The notes: a model not told the origin generated them from the sequence alone. Positions 43,309 through 51,325 are shown, counted from the stretch's first letter. The stretch is 64,000 nt of DNA from Capnocytophaga granulosa ATCC 51502 (GCF_000411115.1 NZ_KE150260.1:15824-79823); one strand, 5' to 3'. A program made the numbers and translations.

Positions 43309-43353
43309 CTAAATTAGATATTTTCCAGACCTTAAAGTGTATGAGTTCGTATG
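43309..43353 (-). promoter_or_regulatory. Promoter site D: CATAC direct repeat plus -7 box (papain-like gene, distal)
   Basis: On the minus strand, CATACGAACTCATAC (43353-43339) is followed after 22 bp by TAATTTAG (43316-43309), one mismatch from TAnnTTTG. It lies 88 bp upstream of site C in the same orientation, giving a tandem promoter. Confidence 0.65.
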
Positions 43354-43367
43354 AGTTGAATAACAAA

Positions 43368-43397
43368 AAGCTGCTTGAGGTTCCCCTCAAACAGCTT
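43368..43397 (-). terminator. Terminator of the efflux operon
   Basis: AAGCTGTTTGAGG and CCTCAAGCAGCTT (minus strand) pair with one bulge-free mismatch and are followed by TTTTTG. It ends the ABC ATPase/membrane-fusion/TolC operon 38 bp after its last stop. Confidence 0.7.
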
Positions 43398-43434
43398 ATT
43401 TCTAATAACTTACAAACTAAAAACTGACTACTAA

Positions 43435-44184
43435 CTACTGATCACTAAACCCTGATTTTATCTTTCTCAGTTCTTCTTTCGCATCGAACCTATCTTCTAT
43501 AAGGTGATCTTTGATAATATTGCCGTCCTTGAGTACCACGGTGCGCTTGCTAAAGCGGGCAATGTCGTCCTCGTGGGTAACAAAGCCTATGGTGCTGCCC
43601 TTGTCATTAAGCTCTTGGAAAAGCTCCATCACCTCATAGGAGGTGCGGGTATCAAGGTTTCCCGTAGCCTCATCGGCCAAGAGGATCACAGGGTCATTCA
43701 CTAGCGAACGCGCGATGGCCACACGCTGCTGTTGCCCCCCTGAGAGTTCACTGGGCATATGGTGCAGGCGCGATTCCAGCCCTACCCTTTTGAGTGCTTC
43801 TATGGCTCGCTCACGGCGTTCTTTGGCTGAAATCTTAGGATTATACATCAGCGGTAGCTCTACATTCTCTATAGCCGAGGTACGCGCCAAAAGGTTATAG
43901 GCCTGAAAGATAAAGCCTATCTTGGTATTACGAACATTGGCCAACTCGTTCTTGGACATATTCTTGACCGAGATACCGTCCAATATATAATCCCCCGAAG
44001 TAGGTCTGTCCAAGCAGCCCAATATGTTGAGCAAGGTAGACTTACCCGAACCACTTGGCCCCATGATGGTAACAAACTCTCCCTCATAGATATTCAAGTG
44101 AATCCCTTTGAGTACCTGTAGGATCTCCCCTCCCATCTTAAACTCCCTTCTTAGGTCATTTATCTCAATGATTGTCTTTGCCAT
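43435..44184 (-). CDS. MacB/LolD-type ABC transporter ATP-binding protein
   Basis: A 249-residue ATPase of the MacB/LolD class. It has Walker [11 protein letters not shown]-loop FIFQAYNLL, signature [15 protein letters not shown], Walker [14 protein letters not shown] and the switch histidine in FVTHEDDIA. The ATG at 44184 ([18 protein letters not shown]) is preferred, as upstream codons overlap the preceding gene. It is 7 bp downstream of the membrane-fusion gene. MacB-type systems need an FtsX-like permease, which is absent here: the operon ends at a terminator after this gene. Confidence 0.9.
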   Translation of the reverse strand: MAKTIIEINDLRREFKMGGEILQVLKGIHLNIYEGEFVTIMGPSGSGKSTLLNILGCLDRPTSGDYILDGISVKNMSKNELANVRNTKIGFIFQAYNLLARTSAIENVELPLMYNPKISAKERRERAIEALKRVGLESRLHHMPSELSGGQQQRVAIARSLVNDPVILLADEATGNLDTRTSYEVMELFQELNDKGSTIGFVTHEDDIARFSKRTVVLKDGNIIKDHLIEDRFDAKEELRKIKSGFSDQ

Positions 44185-44191
44185 GATTCCC

Positions 44192-45421
44192 CTATTTTGC
44201 TTTAGAGTTCTGTCTTCTATGAGGTGGCTTAGGCATAAATGGACTACTACCATCTTGTTGATTATCCGTTGCCTTAGCCGAAGGATTGAAACTATTGAGC
44301 GAAGTTATCACCTCTTCCCCTTGGCCAATGCCACTGACCACCTCTACATGGATACCATCATTACTGCCTATCACAATAGCTTTTTGTGAGAGACTACCAT
44401 CGAGATTTTCTACCCATACATGTTTGTTCTTTCCCTTGCTACGCTCCATCTGTGGCATAGAGGCATTAATTCCCTTCTGCGCATAATATTCAGCTAAGAG
44501 CGTAAGGTCTGGAGAGAAATTAATTGCCTTATTATTAACTATGGTAACGCCCTTGAGTTCATTGGTATAGATGACAATAGTCGCGGTAAGACCTGGTTTT
44601 AGCTTCTCCTCAGGATTCTCTGCATCTACAATAACCGTATAGGTAACCACATTCGAAGTTGTTGTTGGTGAAAGTCTCACTTGGGAGACTACCCCTTGGA
44701 ACTCTTCCAACGGATAAGCATCTACGGTAAAGATAACTCGCTGACCTACTTTCACTTGCCCTATATCTGCCTCATCTACATTGGCCTCTACCTGCATTTT
44801 CTTTATATCCTTGGCAATCTTAAATAGGGTCGGTGCACTGATGGAAGCGGCCACTGTTTGCCCTACTTCTACTTCCTTGCTGAGGATTACTCCATCGATA
44901 GGTGCATAGATATTGGCATAGCCCAGATTGGTCTTTGCCTGATTGAGCATCGTAAGGCGCTGAGTTGCTGCTGCTTTGGCATTATGAAGCTGGTAATAGG
45001 CTTGTTCGTAATCCGCCTTGCTAATGATCTGATTGTCATACATTTTTTTCTTCCTATCATAGTTCTGCTGGTAATAGGAAACCTCGTTCAGTGCTGCATT
45101 ATAATTAGCCTGAGCGTTGATGACATTCTCTTGCAGATTGGTTTTGTCCAGCTCAGCGATAAGCTCTCCCTTTTTCACTTGGGAATTGTAATCCACATAT
45201 ATCTTACTAACCAAGCCCGATACCTGCGTACCTACTTCTATTTCATCTACTGGTTGTACGCTTCCTGTGGCGGTTACCTCTGTGGTTACATCACCTTTTT
45301 CTACTTTTTCTTTTTGCAGGACAATAATCACTGGTTTCTCCTTAAAGAAAAAATGATATACCCCATAACCTACTCCCACAAGCAATAAGGCAAATATAGT
45401 TGTTCTTAATATTTTCTTCAT
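44192..45421 (-). CDS. MacA-like membrane-fusion (periplasmic adaptor) protein
   Basis: A 409-residue adaptor bridging an inner-membrane transporter and a TolC-like channel. An N-terminal helix (TIFALLLVGVGYGVYHFFF) anchors it. The lipoyl/biotinyl-like halves (TEVTATGSVQPVDEIEVGTQ and YAPIDGVILSKEVEVGQTVA) enclose a coiled-coil hairpin (residues about 85-150). Beta-barrel and membrane-proximal domains follow. The C-terminal tail is proline- and charge-rich. It is between the TolC-like gene and the ATPase gene. The operon is presumed to export a drug, peptide or lipid. Confidence 0.88.
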   Translation of the reverse strand: MKKILRTTIFALLLVGVGYGVYHFFFKEKPVIIVLQKEKVEKGDVTTEVTATGSVQPVDEIEVGTQVSGLVSKIYVDYNSQVKKGELIAELDKTNLQENVINAQANYNAALNEVSYYQQNYDRKKKMYDNQIISKADYEQAYYQLHNAKAAATQRLTMLNQAKTNLGYANIYAPIDGVILSKEVEVGQTVAASISAPTLFKIAKDIKKMQVEANVDEADIGQVKVGQRVIFTVDAYPLEEFQGVVSQVRLSPTTTSNVVTYTVIVDAENPEEKLKPGLTATIVIYTNELKGVTIVNNKAINFSPDLTLLAEYYAQKGINASMPQMERSKGKNKHVWVENLDGSLSQKAIVIGSNDGIHVEVVSGIGQGEEVITSLNSFNPSAKATDNQQDGSSPFMPKPPHRRQNSKAK

Positions 45422-45539
45422 TCTTTTATTTTTCTATGGTAATATGGATTTTAATATTTTCTATAATAGGCACAAGCCAATGTCGCCGAATATCTGCAAG
45501 CGAGTATATGATTCGCACCAACGAGGGTTTTATCACTAA

Positions 45540-45559
45540 GGGCGAATTGCCATTCGCCC
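45540..45559. repeat. REP-like palindrome, copy 1
   Basis: GGGCGAATTGCCATTCGCCC is a perfect 8-bp stem with a 4-base loop, preceded by AA and followed by CTACC. A close relative, in opposite orientation, is at 57249-57268. Confidence 0.7.
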
Positions 45560-45563
45560 CTAC

Positions 45564-45690
45564 CAGTCACTTGTCTTTGGTCACTTGTCATTGGTCACTT
45601 GTCATTAGTCACTTGTCATTAGTCACTTGTCATTAGTCACTTGTCACTAGTCACTTGTCACTAGTCACTTGTCATTAGTCACTTGTAACT
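45564..45690. repeat. 14-bp tandem repeats AGTCACTTGTCATT
   Basis: About nine direct copies of the 14-bp unit, with few changes, fill the space upstream of the membrane-fusion gene and reach the stop codon of the TolC-like gene. The two genes are 267 bp apart, most of it this repeat and the palindrome. Confidence 0.85.
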
Positions 45691-46999
45691 AGTCATTAAT
45701 CGTTATCTCTTTTCCTTGATAGAAATTCAACAATTGTTGGTAGAGCAACACCATATATTTGTTCTGCAAATAGGTCTGTTCAGCATTGAGATAGGTGTTT
45801 CTACTAACTAAGAGTTCGGTATTGGTCAGGTTGCCAAACTCATGCTTTTTCTCAGCCAACTCGTAGGCCAACTTAGCATTATCACGTGCTTTCTTAGAGG
45901 CTACTTCCTGCGCCTGACGTGTGGTGGCGTTGTGCCAAGCGGTCTCTATCTTGGTATAGAGATCCTTCTCGGCCTGCTTACGGTCAAGATCCGCTTGGGA
46001 TTCAGAGAGTCGCGCCAAGGCTACATTGTTCTTGTTTTGGTAACGAGAGAAGATAGGAATATTGAGCGAGAGTCCTATGGTCTGCCCAAAGTTATTCTTC
46101 AGCTGTGTCATATATTTCTCGGTATCCCTATCCGAATACCCTGTATTGATACCTCCACTAAGGGAGAGTGATGGTAGAAAGCCAGACTTAGCAATTTGGA
46201 TATCCTTCTGAGCCAACTCTTTTTGCTTTTCGTATATCTTAGTCGTTGGCAGCTGCTCCAAGGCCTGTCTATACACCTCTTCCTTATTAGCTATAGGGGC
46301 GCTAACGTCTTCCTTTTGGATAATCTCAATACCAAATTCCGTGCCAGGGGGAAGCTCCAAGAGTTGCTTGAGGGTTAGCACTTGGTTTTCGTATTGGTTC
46401 TTAGCCAACACCACATTATATTGATTATTAGCATGCTGAGTCTCTATCTCTATGAGGTCTATCTTCGCTATAGCACCATTCTCATATTTCTGTTGTGCTT
46501 GAGCGAGTTGTTCCTCTGAAGAGAGGGCTGTATTCTTGGCCACTGCGATATTCTCATATTGGTAAAGTGCTTGCAGGTAAGCCTCCAATACACTCAGGGT
46601 GATGTTATTCTGCGCCTCTTTTACATAGAGGTCGTTCTGTTCCAGAGCAAGGTTAGCACGCTCTATTTGCAAATTGAGTTTGTTCCCTTCATAGAGTGGC
46701 ATAGAGGCATTGACTCCCATACTATTGGTGATGGTCGTCTGGTTCACCCTATTGTTGGTAATCTGGTTAATCACTGAACCATGATTGGCATTGGCCGAGA
46801 TATTTCCGCTAACGGCAGGCAAGCGATTACTCTTGGCCTGATCTAAGTTGATAGCAGCCGTTTGTTGTCCCAGTTGCGTCTTCTTAACGGTTATATTGTT
46901 ATTTACAGCATAGTTGATACAGTCAGCCAATGACCATAGTTTTTGTTGCCCCCACATAGGTATGGATAAGAGGGAAGCAAGGAGTATTCTGTATTTCAT
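45689..46999 (-). CDS. TolC-like outer-membrane efflux channel
   Basis: An outer-membrane channel of 436 residues. The signal peptide (ILLASLLSIPMWG) is followed by two repeats of the OEP family: LADCINYAVNNNITVKKTQL near the N-terminus and the helical hairpins around LAQAQQKYENGAIAKIDLIE and LAYELAEKKHEFGNLTNTEL, the latter motifs marking each repeat. It is first in the operon with the adaptor and the ATPase, although repeat DNA separates it from them. Confidence 0.9.
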   Translation of the reverse strand: MKYRILLASLLSIPMWGQQKLWSLADCINYAVNNNITVKKTQLGQQTAAINLDQAKSNRLPAVSGNISANANHGSVINQITNNRVNQTTITNSMGVNASMPLYEGNKLNLQIERANLALEQNDLYVKEAQNNITLSVLEAYLQALYQYENIAVAKNTALSSEEQLAQAQQKYENGAIAKIDLIEIETQHANNQYNVVLAKNQYENQVLTLKQLLELPPGTEFGIEIIQKEDVSAPIANKEEVYRQALEQLPTTKIYEKQKELAQKDIQIAKSGFLPSLSLSGGINTGYSDRDTEKYMTQLKNNFGQTIGLSLNIPIFSRYQNKNNVALARLSESQADLDRKQAEKDLYTKIETAWHNATTRQAQEVASKKARDNAKLAYELAEKKHEFGNLTNTELLVSRNTYLNAEQTYLQNKYMVLLYQQLLNFYQGKEITIND

Positions 47000-47119
47000 T
47001 TTCGATAATTGGTTTTAAGCCACAAAAATACTCATTTTTTTTCAATCAAAGAAATAATAATTGAGAAAATATACAGACTACTAAAAGTTAATTTCCTTTG
47101 CTTGCTAAAAATTATCTCT

Positions 47120-47127
47120 TAACTTTG
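47120..47127 (+). promoter_or_regulatory. -7 promoter box of the 107-residue protein gene
   Basis: TAACTTTG fits TAnnTTTG; it lies in the 203-bp gap divergent from the TolC-like gene and about 75 bp before the start codon. Confidence 0.5.
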
Positions 47128-47202
47128 CACAGAAATAAGATTTCGTATTCCATCCTCCCCAAAAAACAAGGAAAACTTTTCTAAAACCAAATCTATTATA
47201 AT

Positions 47203-47526
47203 ATGCAAACCTCATTAAACACTACAGAAACAGCTAACTTTTTGTCTCTCTATCAAAAAGCTGCTGCCTCTCTTTATGCTTTTAGAAAACGCATAAAGCA
47301 GAAAGCCCTTCTATTTCTTTTGGATTGGGTTGCTATCCCTCTTTTATTCGTTACTTTCTTAGGCTTTTGGGACAAGGAAGGTTCTCTTGAACTCAAGCTA
47401 TTCATTTTTGGAATTGTACTACTCTGGTGGTGTGTGGTCAAATTACTCTTATGGGATAAGTGGATAGCCGCTGCCGAAAAGAACTATAAAAAATTTTATG
47501 AGAAAGACTTGCCTAATACAAAATAA
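47203..47526 (+). CDS. Small membrane protein, unknown
   Basis: A 107-residue protein with two membrane helices (ALLFLLDWVAIPLLFVTFLG and LKLFIFGIVLLWWCVVKLLL), a basic N-terminal segment (YAFRKRIKQK) and a charged tail. No family is recognised. It has its own promoter and stands just upstream of rplS, but the rplS promoter lies between, so the two are likely independent. Confidence 0.65.
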   Translation: MQTSLNTTETANFLSLYQKAAASLYAFRKRIKQKALLFLLDWVAIPLLFVTFLGFWDKEGSLELKLFIFGIVLLWWCVVKLLLWDKWIAAAEKNYKKFYEKDLPNTK

Positions 47527-47531
47527 ATAAG

Positions 47532-47539
47532 TATTTTTG
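47532..47539 (+). promoter_or_regulatory. -7 promoter box of rplS
   Basis: TATTTTTG fits TAnnTTTG and lies directly before the structured leader, so transcription would begin at about the first bases of the outer stem. Confidence 0.6.
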
Positions 47540-47545
47540 CGCCCG

Positions 47546-47583
47546 CTAAGTAACCTCTGGCGAGGGACGTGTATGTTGCTTAG
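47546..47583 (+). ncRNA. Candidate structured leader of rplS mRNA
   Basis: An outer stem CTAAGTAA/TTGCTTAG (47546-47553 with 47576-47583, one G-T pair) encloses an inner hairpin CCTC-TGGC-GAGG (47554-47565) and an unpaired 3' strand GACGTGTATG. It starts just after the promoter and ends 24 bp before the L19 start codon. By analogy with other ribosomal-protein leaders it could bind L19 and regulate its own synthesis. Confidence 0.5.
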
Positions 47584-47607
47584 GTAATACTTAATTTTTA
47601 TACTTTT

Positions 47608-47958
47608 ATGGAGTCTTTATTAAAGTACGTACAAGACAATTTCATCGCTAAGAAAGATTTCCCTGAATTCTCCACAGGGGACACTATTACAGTGTATTAC
47701 GAAATCAAGGAAGGAGAAAAATCCCGTGTTCAGTTCTTCAGAGGTGTGGTAATCCAACGCCGTGGTACAGGAGCTACTGAGACTTTTACCATCCGTAAAA
47801 TGTCCGGTGAGGTAGGTGTAGAGCGTATCTTCCCTATCAATATGCCTGCTATCCAAAAGATTGAAGTGAACAAATACGGTAAAGTGCGCCGTGCACGTAT
47901 CTACTACTACCGTGAATTGCGTGGTAAGAAAGCTCGTATCAAAGAAATACGAAAATAA
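47608..47958 (+). CDS. rplS: 50S ribosomal protein L19
   Basis: Large-subunit ribosomal protein of 116 residues near the 30S-50S interface. [40 protein letters not shown] and [19 protein letters not shown] match L19 throughout, as does the basic end [20 protein letters not shown]. It has its own promoter, the leader structure upstream and a terminator downstream, so it is a single-gene unit. Confidence 0.96.
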   Translation: MESLLKYVQDNFIAKKDFPEFSTGDTITVYYEIKEGEKSRVQFFRGVVIQRRGTGATETFTIRKMSGEVGVERIFPINMPAIQKIEVNKYGKVRRARIYYYRELRGKKARIKEIRK

Positions 47959-47984
47959 TTTTTTAGCTTACACAAAGTATGAAG

Positions 47985-48008
47985 AAAGGTTGTCTTTGGA
48001 CAGCCTTT
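47985..48008 (+). terminator. rplS terminator
   Basis: AAAGGTTGTC-TTTG-GACAGCCTTT forms a 10-bp stem with one G-T pair and is followed by a T run. Confidence 0.8.
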
Positions 48009-48042
48009 TTTTATAAAACCTCTCCCCAAAAACACCTTATCT

Positions 48043-49107
48043 ATGAGTAGCACTTTTATCAATGGCCTCTCGTGTATCTCCGCCCAGCCTTCTTTTTCAG
48101 GGGATTTCCCTATGCAATTCTGCGAAAACAGCAAGGAGGCTGTCCTCTTTGCTATGGAACCTCCATATAAGGACTATATTCCCCCCGCTGCCATTAGGCG
48201 TATGTCCAAAAGTGTAAAAATGGGCATGGTTGCTGCCTCTGTAGCCTTAAAGCAAGCACACCTCACCCCTCAGGCCATTTTTGTAGGCACAGGCATGGGC
48301 TGCCTACAGGACTCTGAGAAATTCCTAAAAACACTCTTAGACAATCAGGAACAACATCTCACCCCTACAGCCTTTATCCAATCCACTCACAACACAGTAG
48401 CAGGACAAATCGCAATCAACTTGCAGTGCAAGGGTATGAACCTGACATATGTCAATGGGGCTTGCTCCTTTGAGAGCGCCCTATTAGAAGCCAAGATGCA
48501 CATGGAGCAAGGCCAACTTCAGCATATCTTGGTCGGAGGCATTGATGAGCATAGCCCACATACCACCTACTTATACGAATTAGCTGGGATAATCAAGGAC
48601 AAGGCAATGCTCCCCTGCCCTATCATGCAACCCAACTCCAACGGGATTCGCTTAGGGGAAGGGGCTACCTTCTTTGCCCTCTCGGATACTTACTCGGAGC
48701 AGACTGTTGCAGAACTGCTCAATGTGGAGATACGTTACCACTTGACTCCCAACAAAGTAGAAGCCTTCGTCAGCGATTTCCTCTCCCAAAATGGACTTTA
48801 CTTAGCAGATATTGATTTAGTGGTCTCTGGACGAGGTGAAAACCAAGAGGACAAACCGTATTTTGATGCCTTTGAAAGCCTTTTCCCTTCCACACCTATA
48901 CTCATTTACAAGCACTTAATGGGGGAGTTCTTTACTGCCTCTGCCTCAGGGGTGTATGTCGCTTGTAGTGCTTGCAACTACAGCGAATTACCCGCCATCC
49001 TACAGGCTTATCCCGAAAGACGGCCACAACACCCGATCCGATATGTATTGCTATATAACCAATACTTAGGAAAAGAACACAGTTTGGTGTTATTAAGAAA
49101 AAAATAA
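48043..49107 (+). CDS. Beta-ketoacyl synthase-like protein, solitary
   Basis: A 354-residue thiolase-fold condensing enzyme. The nucleophile is Cys141 in NGACSFESAL. A thiolase-like SGRGENQ and KHLMGEFFTASAS near 290-310 supply a histidine as in FabF-type enzymes. The chain is shorter than FabF (about 410) and begins with AFINGLS-type sequence seen in ketosynthases of flexirubin and aryl-polyene clusters. It is not beside the other candidate pigment genes (17.4-20.6 kb). Pigment or unusual fatty-acid synthesis is the likely role; the substrate is unknown. Confidence 0.78.
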   Translation: MSSTFINGLSCISAQPSFSGDFPMQFCENSKEAVLFAMEPPYKDYIPPAAIRRMSKSVKMGMVAASVALKQAHLTPQAIFVGTGMGCLQDSEKFLKTLLDNQEQHLTPTAFIQSTHNTVAGQIAINLQCKGMNLTYVNGACSFESALLEAKMHMEQGQLQHILVGGIDEHSPHTTYLYELAGIIKDKAMLPCPIMQPNSNGIRLGEGATFFALSDTYSEQTVAELLNVEIRYHLTPNKVEAFVSDFLSQNGLYLADIDLVVSGRGENQEDKPYFDAFESLFPSTPILIYKHLMGEFFTASASGVYVACSACNYSELPAILQAYPERRPQHPIRYVLLYNQYLGKEHSLVLLRKK

Positions 49108-49142
49108 CAGGTCTCACTAACCTCTTGTATTGATTTTTTTTA

Positions 49143-49150
49143 TACTTTTG
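49143..49150 (+). promoter_or_regulatory. -7 promoter box of the superoxide dismutase gene
   Basis: TACTTTTG fits TAnnTTTG, 26 bp upstream of the start codon. Confidence 0.55.
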
Positions 49151-49176
49151 TACTTTATTACTAAAAAATAAATTTT

Positions 49177-49776
49177 ATGTTTCAATTACCTCAACTTCCT
49201 TACGCCTATGATGCCTTAGAGCCTTATATAGATGCGCGTACTATGGAAATTCATTACACCAAACACCACAAAGCCTATACTGATAATCTAAATAATGCTA
49301 TCAAGGGCACCCCTCTTGAAGGAAAAACAATTCAGGAGATTTTGCAAACCTTAGACCCTGAGAACAAGGCCGTTCGTAATAATGGCGGGGGGTACTACAA
49401 CCACAACCTGTTCTGGGAAATCCTCTCTGCTAAGAAAACTACCCCCTCTGCTGAGCTTTCCAAAGCCATAGAGGCTGCTTTTGGCTCTTTTGAGGCTTTC
49501 AAGGAGGCTTTCTCCAAGGCTGCTGCTACCCAATTTGGCTCAGGCTGGGCTTGGCTTGCGGTAGAAAAAGGAGGTAAAGTAGGCGTTTGTGCTACTGCTA
49601 ACCAAGACAATCCTCTTATGTCCCACATCAAGTGCGGTACTCCTATCTTAGGATTGGACGTATGGGAACATGCCTATTACCTAAACTACCAAAACCGCCG
49701 TGCCGACTATATTGAGGCTTTCTTCAATATCATCAATTGGGATAAAGTAAGCGAGCTATATAACCAATACAAATAA
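49177..49776 (+). CDS. Fe/Mn superoxide dismutase
   Basis: Cytoplasmic enzyme of 199 residues that converts superoxide to hydrogen peroxide and oxygen. The metal ligands are His27-type ([12 protein letters not shown]), the histidine in [12 protein letters not shown], and the pair in [20 protein letters not shown] (Asp and His). Length and order are those of single-domain Fe/Mn enzymes. The residues that would settle Fe versus Mn are ambiguous by eye ([10 protein letters not shown]), so no symbol is given. Confidence 0.94.
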   Translation: MFQLPQLPYAYDALEPYIDARTMEIHYTKHHKAYTDNLNNAIKGTPLEGKTIQEILQTLDPENKAVRNNGGGYYNHNLFWEILSAKKTTPSAELSKAIEAAFGSFEAFKEAFSKAAATQFGSGWAWLAVEKGGKVGVCATANQDNPLMSHIKCGTPILGLDVWEHAYYLNYQNRRADYIEAFFNIINWDKVSELYNQYK

Positions 49777-49796
49777 ATTTTCGCAAAAAAAGAAAA

Positions 49797-49812
49797 TTGG
49801 CACGGTTATTGA
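49797..49812 (+). promoter_or_regulatory. Sigma-54-like -24/-12 element before tonB
   Basis: TTGGCACGGTTATTGA closely follows the -24/-12 consensus TTGGCACG-N4-TTGC with correct spacing (GG, 10 bases, G) and a single departure, A for C at -12. It lies 39 bp before the tonB-like start codon. No TAnnTTTG box is seen in this 74-bp gap. Confidence 0.45.
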
Positions 49813-49850
49813 TTATTACTTAGTACACGAAACTCCTAAAAAAACCACCT

Positions 49851-50603
49851 ATGAAACCCAAAAAAAACCCTAATGTTGACCTAAAGAAACGCGTAGGTTT
49901 ATTTTTCTCTATCGGGCTTGCCATAGCTACTTTCGCTAGCCTCTATGCGATTAACTACAAATCTGTAGAAGAAGGCAAAAAGAAAATAGAATTTGACAAG
50001 CTGGTAGACCTTTCCGAAGATGTGCAAGATGTGGTTATGGAAGAGAATACACCTCCTCCCGCACCACCTGCCGAACCTGAAAAAGTGGAAATTCCACCCG
50101 ATATCATCAAGCAAGTAGATGACAAAGAGGATGTAAAAACCGAGTTCCAGTCCAACGAAATGAAAAAAGACGAAGCTGTCGCTGCGCCTCCTAAGATTAG
50201 TACCACAGGGGTTCCTGGAGGTACAGGTACAGGAGATGACGATATTCAGGACGATGTACAATTCTTCGCTATTGAGCAAAAACCTATGTTCGAGGAATGT
50301 AAGAATGTACCTAAGGAAGAACAAGAAAGATGCTTCAAAAAGACCCTAGATGCTTTTGTAAGTAAAACCCTTGTATATCCTGAAGCGGCTATGCAAATGG
50401 GCTCTCAAGGACGTGTTGTGGTACAGTTCCGTATCAAAAAGGACGGAAATGTAGAGGTAATCAATACCCAAGGTAAAGATAAAATCTTAGAGAAAGAAGC
50501 CCGACGTGTGATTGAGAAGCTCCCAAGACTTATCCCTGGAAAACAACGTGAAAGACCCGTTGCGGTAATCTTCTCTTATCCTATCGTATTTAAGCTAAAC
50601 TAA
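49851..50603 (+). CDS. TonB-family energy transducer
   Basis: A 250-residue periplasm-spanning protein that passes inner-membrane energy to TonB-dependent receptors. It has the N-terminal helix (VGLFFSIGLAIATFASLYAI), a proline-rich linker (NTPPPAPPAEPEKVEIPPDI), a glycine-rich hinge, and the C-terminal TonB domain (LVYPEAAMQMGSQGRVVVQF, then VIEKLPRLIPGKQRERPVAV). Bacteroidetes typically have several; ExbB/D are not adjacent. A sigma-54-like element precedes it and a strong hairpin follows. Confidence 0.9.
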   Translation: MKPKKNPNVDLKKRVGLFFSIGLAIATFASLYAINYKSVEEGKKKIEFDKLVDLSEDVQDVVMEENTPPPAPPAEPEKVEIPPDIIKQVDDKEDVKTEFQSNEMKKDEAVAAPPKISTTGVPGGTGTGDDDIQDDVQFFAIEQKPMFEECKNVPKEEQERCFKKTLDAFVSKTLVYPEAAMQMGSQGRVVVQFRIKKDGNVEVINTQGKDKILEKEARRVIEKLPRLIPGKQRERPVAVIFSYPIVFKLN

Positions 50604-50621
50604 GTAATAATTTCATCAGAT

Positions 50622-50659
50622 AAGTGAATAGTGAAGGGCTTGCCTTTCACTATTCGCTT
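50622..50659 (+). terminator. Terminator after tonB-like gene
   Basis: A stem of about 16 bp (AAGTGAATAGTGAAGG with CCTTTCACTATTCGCTT) encloses GCTTG and is followed by TTGATTTTTT. Confidence 0.75.
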
Positions 50660-50674
50660 TTGATTTTTTAAGCC

Positions 50675-51307
50675 ATGGCAAAAAAGATAACTACTGTTTT
50701 ATACATCTGTCTTACCATAGCCCTTTTGGCAGGTAGTGCATGGGGAATTCACGCTTTGAGAAAGCGAGAGGCACATGGACTATTTGTCGTAGGAAAAGCC
50801 CCCTCTTTTTGCTTTACAGACCAGCATAACCAACCTTTTTGTGATTGTGATTTTAAGGGGAAAATATGGGTAGCGGACTTCTTCTTTACCTCCTGCCCCA
50901 CTATCTGTCCTGTGATGACTACTCACATGGTAGCCGTGCAGAATGCCTTCCCAGACAACGCTATCGGTATCGCTTCTTTCTCCATAGACCCTGAAACTGA
51001 TACCCCCGAAGTATTACAGGCCTATGCTCAAGAGAAAGGCGTCCATTCTCCCCATTGGCACCTGCTTACAGGAAAAGAAGAGGATATCTATCGTACTGCC
51101 AATGAGGGATTCAACATCTACGCCAAAGCAGGCAATACCCCAGAAAATTTTGAACATTCTGGCCTTTTCGCCTTAGTAGATACCCAAGGAAATATCGTCT
51201 GTCGAAAAGAAAACGGCAAACCGATTTTCTTCTACGATGGTATGACTCAAGAAGGAATCGCTATGCTCATAGAAGATATACGAAAATTAATGACCAATGA
51301 TGAATGA
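50675..51307 (+). CDS. SCO1/SenC/PrrC-type copper chaperone
   Basis: Membrane-anchored thioredoxin-fold protein of 210 residues that helps assemble the CuA or copper site of cytochrome oxidase. One N-terminal helix (TTVLYICLTIALLAGSAWGI) anchors it. The copper ligands are Cys74 and Cys78 (SCPTICPVMTTH) and His161 (NFEHSGLFALVD). An additional cysteine pair, CDCDF at about 56-58, lies before the first strand. Presence implies an aerobic or microaerobic terminal oxidase. Confidence 0.9.
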   Translation: MAKKITTVLYICLTIALLAGSAWGIHALRKREAHGLFVVGKAPSFCFTDQHNQPFCDCDFKGKIWVADFFFTSCPTICPVMTTHMVAVQNAFPDNAIGIASFSIDPETDTPEVLQAYAQEKGVHSPHWHLLTGKEEDIYRTANEGFNIYAKAGNTPENFEHSGLFALVDTQGNIVCRKENGKPIFFYDGMTQEGIAMLIEDIRKLMTNDE

Positions 51308-51325
51308 TTAATGACAAATATTTAC

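Noticed and set aside
45564..45690. Repeat array considered as a CRISPR
   Set aside because: The 14-bp units are directly adjacent with no unique spacers and no cas genes are nearby.
43435..46999. Efflux operon considered as part of the accessory system
   Set aside because: It has its own terminator, ordinary base composition and family members common in flavobacterial chromosomes, and lacks the shared direct-repeat promoter.
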